Shown in pieces: positions 16,612 to 24,919 of a DNA stretch of 64,000 nt. Source of the stretch: Candidatus Nanohaloarchaea archaeon (GTDB taxonomy: Archaea > Nanohalarchaeota > Nanosalinia > Nanosalinales > Nanosalinaceae); contig JACOQA010000003.1 in NCBI GenBank assembly GCA_014297435.1, positions 1 to 64,000 on the forward strand, given 5' to 3'. Both the position numbers and the translations under genes were made by a program. Position 1 is the first letter of the stretch, and each line of letters opens with the position of its first letter. Below the pieces are notes generated by a model. It had not been told where the DNA came from. It saw only the letters and a list, made by a program, of their open reading frames with translations, and did no database searches.

Positions 16612-17580
16612 ATGAAAGCAGTTGTTTTGGCGGGAGGACACGCCACCCGACTCTGGCCTATCACCAAACACAGGGCCAAACCCCTTCTACCACTAGGAGA
16701 AAAACCAATAATCGACTACATAATCGAAGACCTTGAGGACATAGACGAAGTAATAATCTCCACAAACAGGAAGTTTGCCGGAGACTTCGAGGACTACGCC
16801 GAAGAATACAATCGAGAAAACGTAACGGTCGCAATCGAAGAACAGGGAAGCGAAGAAGAAAAACCTGGAACAATCGGCGCCATCATAAAGATGCTTGACC
16901 GGGAAGACCTGGATCTCGACGACGACCTGGTTGTTATCGGCGGAGACAACTTCTACAGCTTCGACACTTCCGAGTTCCTAGAATTCTGTAAAGAGAAGGA
17001 CGCTCCTGCTAACGTAACATACGATGTGAAGGATGAGAAGCTGGCGACAAGCTTCGGAATCGTGGATACTGAAGGAGACCGTATCGCCGGATTTGTTGAA
17101 AAACCGGAAGAACCACCTTCAACTTTAGCTTCTATCGCAGTCTACTACTTCCCTAAAGACAAAGTTTCTCTCTTCCACGACTACGAGACACATTTCAAAC
17201 AGACTGATGTTCCTGCTGAACAGTATCTGGATGAGCCAGGACGTTTAATCGAGTGGGCGCATCAGAAAACCCCTATGTTTGCTTTCTCGTTTGATGGAGA
17301 CTGGTTCGATGTGGGTACACCGAGAGGCTACCTTGAAGCCACCGAAAAAGTGGTTGACGGCAACATAGTTAGGGGAGAAACAGAGAACGCCGAATTAGGC
17401 GAAAACGTAGTTGTTATGGACGGCGCCGAAGTGAAAGAGTCTAGGCTTGAAAACTCGATTATCTTCCCTCAAGCAAGTATCGTTGATTCAGAGGTCAGAG
17501 ATTCGCTTGTCGACCAGGAAGCAGAAGTAGAGAATAAAGACCTTGAAGGCGCGATCATCGGGGAGCACTCCTCCCTATAA
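16612..17580 (+). CDS. Sugar-1-phosphate nucleotidyltransferase
   Basis: 322 residues. NTP-transfer signature LAGGHATRLWPITKHRAKPL at residues 6-25, GGDNFYS for the metal site, FVEKPEEPPS and WFDVGTPRGYLEA for sugar binding. After about residue 235 a short left-handed beta-helix-like repeat tail follows (GENVVVMDGAEVKES, then SIIFPQASIVDS). It makes an NDP-sugar such as dTDP- or UDP-glucose for surface glycans, plausibly feeding N-glycosylation of the surface proteins seen at 57-64 kb. Convergent with 17588 with only seven bases between them. Confidence 0.9.
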   Translation: MKAVVLAGGHATRLWPITKHRAKPLLPLGEKPIIDYIIEDLEDIDEVIISTNRKFAGDFEDYAEEYNRENVTVAIEEQGSEEEKPGTIGAIIKMLDREDLDLDDDLVVIGGDNFYSFDTSEFLEFCKEKDAPANVTYDVKDEKLATSFGIVDTEGDRIAGFVEKPEEPPSTLASIAVYYFPKDKVSLFHDYETHFKQTDVPAEQYLDEPGRLIEWAHQKTPMFAFSFDGDWFDVGTPRGYLEATEKVVDGNIVRGETENAELGENVVVMDGAEVKESRLENSIIFPQASIVDSEVRDSLVDQEAEVENKDLEGAIIGEHSSL

Positions 17581-17587
17581 ATTTCTC

Positions 17588-18403
17588 TTAAACTTCAGCC
17601 GGCTGCAAACCTAGTGTTTCAGAGTCTTCCATAGATACCGAACCATCTAACAGTTCCTCTTTATATTCTTGCTCTTCCGGACTGTATCCTTCGGCCTCAA
17701 TACCGTAGCTCTCAGCTATATCCTCAACAAAGTTATCCGCCATCTCTTCACCGTAGATCTCAGCGTTATCTCCGAACGCTATTACACCATACTCATGGTC
17801 TCCGATCGACCCTGCCTCAAAGTAAAGGTTGTCGGTCGAGAACCGTGCGTAGACCTCCCTGTAATCATCGACAAGATCCATCTTGGTATCCTGAATATCT
17901 TCTGCAAGCTCCGACTCTAGATCAATTCCTTCCTGCTCAAGGTAATCTTCAACCATTTGAGTTTCGTATGGGTAAGCATAGTTGCTTCCGCCATTAGGAT
18001 CTAAAGCGTTAGAAACAGCCTGTATAGTACCCTCCTCTACTTCCAGCGGTCCATCAGTTAATCTATCAATACGATTTGATACCTCAGGATCAACTCCTAT
18101 AGATTCAAGCTCTTCGTCTAGCATTCCTTTGTGGTCAAGACCGTGAAGACCTTCATGTATTGAAGCATTCAGTATCTCGGACTCCGAAAGAGTCTTCTCA
18201 ATATCGTAGTCTAATTGTAGTTCTGTTTTAGCCCCTTTCAAGCCGTACTTTGTTCTTGTGGCAGCAGGAACGTTCTCCGGCAATCTTGTCCGTTTCACGG
18301 AGTCAAATGCATCTGTAAAGTTGAGACCTGTCACATCCTCTGCTTGCTCCAGATGGTCCCACTCACCGTTTTGCTGAAGGTTTAGTGGCGGCATCGCGCT
18401 CAT
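17588..18403 (-). CDS. Putative zinc metallopeptidase coupled to htpX
   Basis: 271 residues, very acidic. The motif ASIHEGLHGLDH near residue 92 reads HExxHxxxH, a plausible zinc-peptidase core, with further acidic residues downstream (DEELE). No signal peptide or membrane helix. Start ATG overlaps the htpX stop by ATGA, so the two are translationally coupled. The rest of the sequence matches no family I recognise. The protease call rests on the motif and on its partner being HtpX. Confidence 0.6.
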   Translation of the reverse strand: MSAMPPLNLQQNGEWDHLEQAEDVTGLNFTDAFDSVKRTRLPENVPAATRTKYGLKGAKTELQLDYDIEKTLSESEILNASIHEGLHGLDHKGMLDEELESIGVDPEVSNRIDRLTDGPLEVEEGTIQAVSNALDPNGGSNYAYPYETQMVEDYLEQEGIDLESELAEDIQDTKMDLVDDYREVYARFSTDNLYFEAGSIGDHEYGVIAFGDNAEIYGEEMADNFVEDIAESYGIEAEGYSPEEQEYKEELLDGSVSMEDSETLGLQPAEV

Positions 18404-19263
18404 AGATTCGTGGCCTCAATATTTGAGATCCTGTCATCAAGCTTTGGATGGGTTGAGAACCATTTTGTCAGTTTGTCTGAAGCAAACGGATTATCGATAA
18501 ACAGGTTTGCGCCCGCTTCCTGCGATTTTGAGACGTGCTTGGTTGGTTTCTTCTTCGCCTCTTCATGGATCTTCGTGAGTGCTGAGCTTAATCCTTCTTT
18601 CTGGCCGTGTATTTGAACGGCGTTAGAATCTGCTCTATACTCCATCTTTCTGGAGATCGCCATCCTGATGATTGTCGCGATTATAGGCGTGATGATCATA
18701 AATGCGAGTGCAGAGACCATCTCTGCCCCGTCTTCTTCTCCTCCGAACATGGCGCCCCAGAAAGCCATCTCTGCAAGTATAGATATCGCTCCTGCAATAG
18801 TGGCTACTGAAGCATTAATCAGGGTATCCCTGTTCTTTATGTGAGCGAGTTCGTGAGCTATTACAGCGTCAACCTCGTCATCATCCAGATTATTAACTAG
18901 TCCATCGGTTACACAGACAACTCCTTTTTCCGGGTTTCTTCCTGTGGCGAAAGCATTAGGAACATCCATGGAAGATTTGTACAGCCTTGGTTTCGGTATT
19001 CCTGCGTTTTCGGCCAGTTTTTCGAGTCTATTGTGGAGCCCCGGGTTTTGCTCTTCGGTAATTTGTTCGGCGCCGTACATTTTCAGGACGAGTTTGTCAG
19101 AGAACCAGTAGGACGCGAAGTTCATCAAACCGGCAAATACAAGTCCGATTATCATCCCTCCGGTTCCTGCTAAAGCGTATCCTACACCTATGAATATACC
19201 TGTTAGTATTGTTAGAAGTCCGAAGATCTTCAAGTTGGCCTTGAGTCCGGAAGCGGTAACCAT
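18400..19263 (-). CDS. htpX: HtpX-like membrane metalloprotease (M48)
   Basis: 287 residues. Two N-terminal helices (about residues 13-55), the zinc motif VIAHELAHIKNRD near residue 137, two further helices with an intervening acidic loop, and the third ligand region SRKMEYRADSNAV. C-terminal STHPKLDDRI is typical of HtpX. It degrades misfolded membrane proteins from the cytosolic side. First gene of a two-gene operon with the putative peptidase at 17588. Confidence 0.93.
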   Translation of the reverse strand: MVTASGLKANLKIFGLLTILTGIFIGVGYALAGTGGMIIGLVFAGLMNFASYWFSDKLVLKMYGAEQITEEQNPGLHNRLEKLAENAGIPKPRLYKSSMDVPNAFATGRNPEKGVVCVTDGLVNNLDDDEVDAVIAHELAHIKNRDTLINASVATIAGAISILAEMAFWGAMFGGEEDGAEMVSALAFMIITPIIATIIRMAISRKMEYRADSNAVQIHGQKEGLSSALTKIHEEAKKKPTKHVSKSQEAGANLFIDNPFASDKLTKWFSTHPKLDDRISNIEATNL

Positions 19264-19325
19264 ACTTAGCTAGTTGTTTCGAAGATATTAACTAGTTATC
19301 GTTATTTGGAATAATAAAGAAAGAA

Positions 19326-20336
19326 TTATTCTACGGAGAGAGCTTCCCCGAGAGATGGGTCTCCATCCTCATTACTCAAATACCTTCTTACGTCGACAGC
19401 GATTTCATTTACCTTTTCTAAAAGATCTTCATCGCCGCCACCTTGTACCAATTGTCTTCTTAGCTCTGAAACTGCCTCATAATCATTTTCATCCAAATCA
19501 TGCTGTTCCTGGTACTCTTCAACCGTATTTAAATCGTATATTTGTTCAAAACCGCCTTTTTGGTTGTAGAGCCACCCGACTATGTTTTCTTCTGCTTTAA
19601 TTTTGATCCCCTCGGTGACAACTACAATAAAACACGAATCTTTATATTTCTTACTCCTGAAAGGTCGTAATCGCTATACAGCCCCATCAAGAAAGTACAT
19701 AGCATCACCAAGAGTCTCTATATCTCTTTTAATTTGTCTCTTCTCCTTACCAGTATTAAGAAGATAAATAGTATCTGCTCCAGCTGCTTTAAACCTGTCA
19801 GACATCGAATTAAAGTATTTGAACGCTTTACCGCCCGATCTACCTCTTGGGTCGACTACGAGCGTATCAACATCATCCACAAGATAAACAGTATCCCTTT
19901 TAGAAGGAAGATCAAGCAGATCATATCTCTCACCCAGCTCTCCAAACGCTATAGCTCTACCAGTTAAGTCTCCCGGGTTATCTACATACTCATGCTGTTC
20001 ACTGTAGAGAACATTTTTTCTTCCCAAAACAAGCTCATCAAGCTCTCTCTGCTCTGACTCCGCAAGAGAATCAGTCATTCCCAGTTTAGTCCTGACACTC
20101 CAGAAATTTTCCTCCGCCATCCCAATACCATAGCCTTCATCCATGATATGTCTAGGTATCTCAGGGATAGATCTGCTCTGGAAAACATCTGCGAAAACTT
20201 CAGAGTTATCCGGCAAGTATTTCAGCGCGTCCTCAAGCCCCTGAGTTGCATCCTTGTACAGAAGCATGTTTTGGGGTTCAGAACATTTCAGGAATTCCTC
20301 CATCTTATCTGTATTAAGTTCCTCTATGTCGGACAT
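19326..20336 (-). pseudogene. Degenerate RecA/KaiC-like protein interrupted by an in-frame TAG
   Basis: One frame of 337 codons with a single TAG at 19674-19676. The first 220 residues include DTVYLVDDVDTLVVDPRGRS (Walker-B-like strand) and a RecA-type alternation of strands and helices, but no Walker A P-loop is visible. The part before the stop ends MYFLDGAV. After it RLRPFRSKKYKDSCFIVVVT then EGIKI continue the strand order that closes KaiC/Rad55-type domains. About 90 acidic residues follow to a TAA at 19326-19328. The downstream part has no ATG, GTG or TTG of its own (an ATT at 19599-19601 follows GAGGGG), supporting one interrupted gene. ATG start at 20336. Confidence 0.6.
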
Positions 20337-20420
20337 CAAACAGTCGAGCGCCGAGAAACCTTAAATACAGAGTTTGTTGTACTCAACCATGTAGTTATTG
20401 AAAAGGTGTGGGAAAAATAG

Positions 20421-20535
20421 TCTGGCAGCGTCCTGAATCTCCCGCCTGTAAGGCAGTACCGGTCAGATCGCTGAAGGACTTTGCTTCCGTGTTCGGGATG
20501 GGTACGGGCGTTGCCCCTTCGCTTTGGCCGCCAGT
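20421..20535 (-). rRNA. rrf: 5S ribosomal RNA
   Basis: The minus strand carries the conserved CCCGTACCCATCCCGAACACGG followed by the loop-E/helix-IV region, and terminal stem CTGGCGG/CTGCCAG. Length is about 115 nt. A T run just past the 3' end (20412-20418) suits termination, and TATA-like sequence (TTTATAAG) lies upstream near 20560. It is not linked to 16S or 23S genes in this window. Confidence 0.95.
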
Positions 20536-20577
20536 ATAGAATAACTCAAAGTTAAAACTTATAAACCAAACGAGACC

Positions 20578-21030
20578 TTAGTCTTCGAGCACACCTGCAA
20601 GTTCATTTCCACGACCTTTAGGTACACGGGAAGAAACCTTTTCGCCCTTGTAAAAACCGCAGCCGACAACCCGTCCGTCATACTCTAGAGCCACGTAACC
20701 TTCCTCACTCATCTCTCTAGAAATCATCTCCTCTCTTTTTAGCAGCTTCAGTAACTCATCTCTATCGAGCTCAACAATATTTTTCTCTATCCTTCCATCG
20801 AGGAACTGGAGAGCATAAGTAGTTGGTTTAAGCCCTCTACCTGTTGTTCTGAGAAGCCTGAAGCCGTATGTCTCGACCTCAAGATCTGTTTCCATCTGTT
20901 TCGAGGTTAGCCAGTAGTCGCCGGAATTCGGAACTATTCTGAACTCCTGCATCCTCTCCCTGTCTACTCCAAACCTGTTTTCAAGGTAGTTCCATGCCTC
21001 TTCGACGTTATTTTCTGAACTTGGCAACAT
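20578..21030 (-). CDS. PUA/NIP7-like RNA-binding companion of the m5C methyltransferase
   Basis: 150 residues. Its start lies inside the end of the methyltransferase gene (23-base overlap), so both are translated together. The C-terminal half (GYVALEYDGRVVGCGFYKG then RVPKGRGNEL) resembles the PUA-like RNA-binding domain that is fused to NSUN-type methyltransferases elsewhere, and to separate haloarchaeal companion proteins. It probably presents the tRNA or rRNA substrate. Family call moderate, partnership strong from the overlap. Confidence 0.7.
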   Translation of the reverse strand: MLPSSENNVEEAWNYLENRFGVDRERMQEFRIVPNSGDYWLTSKQMETDLEVETYGFRLLRTTGRGLKPTTYALQFLDGRIEKNIVELDRDELLKLLKREEMISREMSEEGYVALEYDGRVVGCGFYKGEKVSSRVPKGRGNELAGVLED

Positions 21031-21883
21031 AGATCACCCCCGACTGTTGATGGTGTGGATAAACCCTAACGGTTTTCCTCATCTCCTCTCCATACTCGTT
21101 TTCCTGGAAGGAGGTTACACCTCTCCGGTGTTCTGCCTCAAGCTCTATATTTTCCAATTCAAGCCCAGTGTTCTCAACAAGGTGTTGAACAACTTCTTCG
21201 TTCTCTTCTGGCGCTAGGGTACAGGTAGAGTAAACCATTTTTCCGTCCTTTTCGAGCATTCTCGCTGCTTTCTCACCCAGCTGTTTCTGTAGGTTTGATA
21301 GTGATTCGCGCTCTCCTTTATCCGCAGCTGTGAAGTTTCTCCTAGCCTTATCACCTTCTCCCGAGCACGGTGCATCAAGCAAAATTTTATTGTATTCCTC
21401 GTCTTCGGGAAGGTTCCTCGCATCGTAGTTTGTTGCGGCTACACACGCGCTGCCTGTGCGGTAGATGTTGGCGTGCAGAGACTTCATTCTTTGACCGGAT
21501 ACGTCGTTGGCAATAACCTTTCCCTTGTTCTCAAGCTTCGATGCGATCTGTGTTGTTTTCCCGCCTGGTGCGGCAGCCATGTCAAGCACTTTGTCGCCTT
21601 TCCGTGGATCAAGAACTTCAACCGGTACAATCGCACTTTCCTCCTGTACGTAGTATTCTCCCATCCAGTGAAGCATCGACTTACCTGGTTTTTCCGTTTC
21701 AGGAAGACGGAAGACCTCGTTGTTCCAGTTTGCCTGCTCTACTTCCGGAAAGCTTTCTCTTAATTCTTCTTCGAAATTCTCTCTGGCTTTGATCCTGTTC
21801 TTCCTTACAGCGGATAAGGCTGGCTTGCTGACAGCTTCCTTGAAGCCTTTCCAGTCATCTATCAGAGTTTTGTAACGTTCCAT
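21008..21883 (-). CDS. NOP2/Sun (RsmB-like) RNA cytosine-5 methyltransferase
   Basis: 291 residues. SAM site KVLDMAAAPGGKTTQIASKL near residue 100, catalytic LDAPCSGEGDKARRN near 170 and the nucleophile motif MVYSTCTLAPEENEEVV near 225 are all intact. The two cysteines (PCSG and STCT) identify an m5C RNA methyltransferase. tRNA or rRNA target cannot be fixed. It is shorter than bacterial RsmB because the RNA-binding N-terminal domain is absent; the coupled protein at 20578 may supply it. Confidence 0.92.
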   Translation of the reverse strand: MERYKTLIDDWKGFKEAVSKPALSAVRKNRIKARENFEEELRESFPEVEQANWNNEVFRLPETEKPGKSMLHWMGEYYVQEESAIVPVEVLDPRKGDKVLDMAAAPGGKTTQIASKLENKGKVIANDVSGQRMKSLHANIYRTGSACVAATNYDARNLPEDEEYNKILLDAPCSGEGDKARRNFTAADKGERESLSNLQKQLGEKAARMLEKDGKMVYSTCTLAPEENEEVVQHLVENTGLELENIELEAEHRRGVTSFQENEYGEEMRKTVRVYPHHQQSGVIYVAKFRK

Positions 21884-21949
21884 GCCTATGAATCGGAGTC
21901 AAATCTTTATTATGATTCAAAAAAGTAAGAGCTAAATTGATGGTTTGTA

Positions 21950-22306
21950 ATGAGTCAGAAACAAAACGAAGCGTTCATCGATTCGCACGGTTTCGGACGC
22001 AGTCGGTATTTTGAGACAAAGAGAGACTTCGTGTTAGAAGACGAAACAACCCGCGAAGTAGTAGACCTATTTTATGAAGATGAGGACAAGACGCACTCAG
22101 AATACGGAATAGTTGACGAAATCGATTCTTCAGGTAGTAACCTACAGAAGGAACTTGAGATGCTCGACGGCAATACAAGGTTGGAATTTCTTGTTGACGA
22201 GGGATTTTTGGATAGGGAAATCAGAGACCACAACTCCGCTACAGGTTATGTGAAACAGTATCAGTTCGGCGGACTTCCTGACTACATGGAAGAATCCGAC
22301 CTTTGA
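21950..22306 (+). CDS. Small acidic protein, unknown
   Basis: 118 residues. Pattern of short helices (TTREVVDLFYEDEDKTHSEY; LQKELEMLDGNTRLEFLVDEGFLDRE) could be a winged-helix fold, with LEFLVDEGFLDRE as a recognition-helix-like stretch, but no family is recognised. Monocistronic, diverging from the methyltransferase operon. Confidence 0.55.
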   Translation: MSQKQNEAFIDSHGFGRSRYFETKRDFVLEDETTREVVDLFYEDEDKTHSEYGIVDEIDSSGSNLQKELEMLDGNTRLEFLVDEGFLDREIRDHNSATGYVKQYQFGGLPDYMEESDL

Positions 22307-22330
22307 GAACTATCAAAACCCTTATAAGGA

Positions 22331-22352
22331 AACGTATTACAACGTATTACGT
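22331..22352. promoter_or_regulatory. Tandem 10-bp repeat with internal palindrome
   Basis: AACGTATTAC occurs twice in a row (22331-22340 and 22341-22350). The second copy with the following GT makes the perfect palindrome ACGTATTACGT (22342-22352). It sits between the TATA-like CTTATAAGG and the ATG of the Nudix gene at 22358, the expected place for a repressor. Confidence 0.5.
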
Positions 22353-22357
22353 TACGG

Positions 22358-22924
22358 ATGTCTATGCCACAGGAAACCAGAGAAGAGAGAATTAGACTAG
22401 CGGAAGAGAATAGCGATTCTGAGGTAGCACCAAGATCCGAATGCTGTGGCAGTAATCCAAAGATGAACTGGTCTGTTGTGGTCCTAACATATGAGACAGA
22501 AGAACAGAACAACATACTGGTTCAGCAGCGTTCAGATGATAAAGACAGGAAGCCGGGCTACCATGAACTCACTGCAGGACATGTAGTTGACTCGGACAGA
22601 AAACTAGAAGACGCCGCAGTAAGAGAATACGCCGAAGAACTTCATGACACCTACCCTGAACAGATAGGTCTTAGTACGGACGACTTCAAATATTTAGGAA
22701 CCTTAGAGAAAGAGTCTGAAGACAATCCAGAGATGCTTGCGGTGTACACCACAACAAGAGATAGTCTTGGAGAAGCAGCAGATTATGCTCCCGGATTATC
22801 CAATGAAGTTGAGTCGGTCTGGTTCGAACCTGTAAACCGTGTTCTGGAGCGAAAAGATGAGGCAAGACCTTACGAATTCACAGATTCTGCCAAACAGGTT
22901 CTTGAAATGGTCTACGAACAGTAA
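22358..22924 (+). CDS. Nudix hydrolase-like protein (IDI/NUDIX fold)
   Basis: 188 residues. The Nudix region reads GYHELTAGHVVDSDRKLEDA then AVREYAEEL; the REYAEEL half is canonical while the first half has an insertion as in isopentenyl-diphosphate-isomerase-like Nudix proteins. Expected to hydrolyse a nucleoside diphosphate linked to another moiety; substrate unknown. Two ATGs, two codons apart, can start it. Convergent with the UDG gene with two bases between stop codons. Confidence 0.75.
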   Translation: MSMPQETREERIRLAEENSDSEVAPRSECCGSNPKMNWSVVVLTYETEEQNNILVQQRSDDKDRKPGYHELTAGHVVDSDRKLEDAAVREYAEELHDTYPEQIGLSTDDFKYLGTLEKESEDNPEMLAVYTTTRDSLGEAADYAPGLSNEVESVWFEPVNRVLERKDEARPYEFTDSAKQVLEMVYEQ

Positions 22925-22926
22925 AT

Positions 22927-23493
22927 TCAGATATCTTTCAGACTTTGCTGACCCGAATTCTTCTTCCCGAAAGCTTTTCTCAGATCCTCTTCAAGTTTCG
23001 GTCCTTTAGACCTGTCATAAAGTGTTGCTGCAGGATGGAAAACGGGCATGATCTTTCTGCCGTTTCTCTGGAACATCTTTCCATGAATAGAGGTTATACC
23101 TTTCGAGGTATCAAGCATCTGTTTTGAAGCAAAGTTTCCTAAAGTCAGTACAACATCCGGATCGACTTTCTCAAGTTCTTTTTCGAGTAGTGGAGCCCAC
23201 GCTTTGATTTCATCCGATTTTGGATCACGGTTTTCAGGAGGTCTTATCTTTACTAGATTAGTGATGTATAGATCAGATCTTTCTACCCCTATATCATGAA
23301 GAATTTCATTCATTCTTTCCCCAGCTCTTCCAACAAATGGTTCGCCTTCTTCGACCTCATTAGCTCCTGGTGCCTCACCCACAAGCACGACTTTTGCGTC
23401 TTCAGGACCCACTGCCGGAACAAAACGTTCCTCGTTGAAGTATTCGTCGTCAAGCTGTTCGAAGAAACCGCTGTACTTTTGTTTGAAACACAT
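22927..23493 (-). CDS. Family-4-type uracil-DNA glycosylase lacking Fe-S cysteines
   Basis: 188 residues. Motif A VLVGEAPGANEVEEGEPFVG is that of family 4 UDG, followed by LVKIRPPENRDP and the C-terminal HPA motif (MPVFHPAATL). Family 4 enzymes normally hold a 4Fe-4S cluster with four cysteines, including VKCRPPNNR and a cysteine about 16 residues later. Here these are isoleucine and alanine, and only one cysteine (residue 2) exists in the protein. It should remove uracil from DNA after cytosine deamination. No upstream extension restores the cysteines. Confidence 0.85.
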   Translation of the reverse strand: MCFKQKYSGFFEQLDDEYFNEERFVPAVGPEDAKVVLVGEAPGANEVEEGEPFVGRAGERMNEILHDIGVERSDLYITNLVKIRPPENRDPKSDEIKAWAPLLEKELEKVDPDVVLTLGNFASKQMLDTSKGITSIHGKMFQRNGRKIMPVFHPAATLYDRSKGPKLEEDLRKAFGKKNSGQQSLKDI

Positions 23494-23552
23494 GTTTTCC
23501 GGAGCGGGTTTCAGGCTTTAATATTTAGTCTTCACGCCCACAAGAAATACTT

Positions 23553-23744
23553 ATGGACTTGAAAGAGTTGGATAGAAAACAGTGGTTAGGGATCTTAGGT
23601 GTTGCAGCTGCTGTAACCGGTCTTTTGGTTGTGCCCCCACTACTCCAGAAACTTTACGACATAAGCGCAATCACAACAACATTCGTGATAATCATAATCT
23701 ACTTCGCTGCATCAAAGTACATGCAGTACAGAACTGAGAACTGA
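23553..23744 (+). CDS. Small two-helix membrane protein
   Basis: 63 residues with helices at about 11-30 and 40-56 and charged ends (MDLKELDRKQW, SKYMQYRTEN). No family recognised. TATA-like TTTAATATTTAG lies upstream. Confidence 0.6.
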   Translation: MDLKELDRKQWLGILGVAAAVTGLLVVPPLLQKLYDISAITTTFVIIIIYFAASKYMQYRTEN

Positions 23745-23796
23745 GTACAAAAATAAAAACTTAGGTTGGAGCTGGTCTCCCAGACTTCCTTTAAAT

Positions 23797-23997
23797 TTAA
23801 GCTTCCGTTACGTTAACGGCTTTTGGACCTCTGTCTCCTTCTTCCTGTTCGAATTCGACATCTGTTCCTTCTTCGACTGTAAGTCCGTCTTCGAGCTCTT
23901 CGTTATGGAAGAATACATCGTCGTCCATCTCGTCAGTCTCGATAAAACCGTAGTTCTTCTGATCATGGAAGAACTTTACTGTTCCTTTCAAAATCAT
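23797..23997 (-). CDS. cspA: Cold-shock domain protein
   Basis: 66 residues. Single OB-fold with RNP1 KNYGFIE and RNP2 VFFHNEEL, typical of CspA, with an acidic halophilic surface. It binds single-stranded RNA/DNA as a chaperone. A clear GGAGGTGT precedes the ATG. Confidence 0.95.
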   Translation of the reverse strand: MILKGTVKFFHDQKNYGFIETDEMDDDVFFHNEELEDGLTVEEGTDVEFEQEEGDRGPKAVNVTEA

Positions 23998-24100
23998 ACA
24001 CCTCCTTAATAGAAAGTAATTGAGTGCGTAACCTTATAACAGCGAAAATATTTCGGCTTGCCTAACAGATATGATAAAGCAAGGTGTCCAATAAAATAAT

Positions 24101-24301
24101 ATGGAGAAGGTAAACGATTTCGAGTTCGATCCCGGATACCCAAAACAGTTGAACGAAGTAGTAGTGACTAACGAGGAGTTCGAAAAGATCGAGGAAAAGG
24201 TAGATCTTGATGAAAACGTAAGGTTCGGAGACAGAGGCTGGGATGCACCTCCCGGAAAAGTAAAAATCTGGGTCAGAAAAGATGATGAAGAGGAAGACTA
24301 A
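24101..24301 (+). CDS. Small acidic protein, unknown
   Basis: 66 residues beginning MEKVNDFEFDPGYPKQLNEV and ending in an acidic tail DDEEED. Looks like a compact alpha/beta fold (GKVKIWVRKD strand). No family recognised. TATA-like CAATAAAATAA just upstream suggests a leaderless message. Confidence 0.55.
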   Translation: MEKVNDFEFDPGYPKQLNEVVVTNEEFEKIEEKVDLDENVRFGDRGWDAPPGKVKIWVRKDDEEED

Positions 24302-24405
24302 TTTACGTCTTTAACTTCTTATCTCTATTTTTGACTCTTTAAATCTAGCTATACGTTCAACAGAGCGAAAAGTTTTTAACAATTGTAGAATTTTGTTACT
24401 ATATA

Positions 24406-24780
24406 ATGAATAAAACTGCTTATGGCGCAGAAGATGAACAACCATTTGAGAATTCCGAAGAAGTAGAAAGAAAAGTTGATTATATTCTTGAAGCCGAAGA
24501 GAGTCAAGGAAAAGAAGGATTTCTAGATTCAGTAAGAGGCTTACTAAGTAATGTAGGTTCCGGCGCGAAGAACAGACCGTACGAAGCTATTATAGCTGGA
24601 GGTATAGCGTATACAGCATCTCACTGGAACGAAGCTATAGAAATGACAGGAGAACTAGCAGCACAGACCAGCACGCCAGAAGGTCAAGCTATTACTGCAG
24701 CAGTAGGCGGAGGATTTGCATCAGTTTACTTAACAAGCAGATATTTCGAAAACAAAACTGATGTTTCTGACGTTGAGTAG
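24406..24780 (+). CDS. Small membrane protein, unknown
   Basis: 124 residues. The acidic N-terminal half is probably cytosolic; two weakly hydrophobic glycine/alanine-rich segments follow (EAIIAGGIAYTASHW and GQAITAAVGGGFASVYLTSR), possibly two helices. The A-T content is higher than in its neighbours. No family recognised; ends 12 bases before the 3' end of the opposing tRNA-Tyr. Confidence 0.55.
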   Translation: MNKTAYGAEDEQPFENSEEVERKVDYILEAEESQGKEGFLDSVRGLLSNVGSGAKNRPYEAIIAGGIAYTASHWNEAIEMTGELAAQTSTPEGQAITAAVGGGFASVYLTSRYFENKTDVSDVE

Positions 24781-24792
24781 AGAATAAGAGGT

Positions 24793-24866
24793 TCCCGGCT
24801 CCAGGATTTGAACCTGGGACAAGTCGATCTACAGTCGACCGCTCTGCCAGACTGAGCTAAGCCGGG
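24793..24866 (-). tRNA. tRNA-Tyr(GUA)
   Basis: 74 nt. Acceptor CCCGGCT/AGCCGGG with the C1-G72 pair that marks archaeal tRNA-Tyr, anticodon stem GTCGA/TCGAC with loop CTGTAGA (anticodon GTA), T arm CCAGG-TTCAAAT-CCTGG, discriminator A. No intron. Confidence 0.97.
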
Positions 24867-24919
24867 TTATCAACTTCTTCAACATCTTTGAGTTAGAGGG
24901 TAATGCTTTAAAACATGTT

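Noticed and set aside
10211-19676. TAG recoded as an amino acid (for example pyrrolysine) throughout this genome
   Set aside because: Many intact genes here end in TAG at the expected length (copper ATPase, DUF502, ppsA, minD, ncsA and others), so a general reassignment would extend them. No suppressor tRNA was seen.
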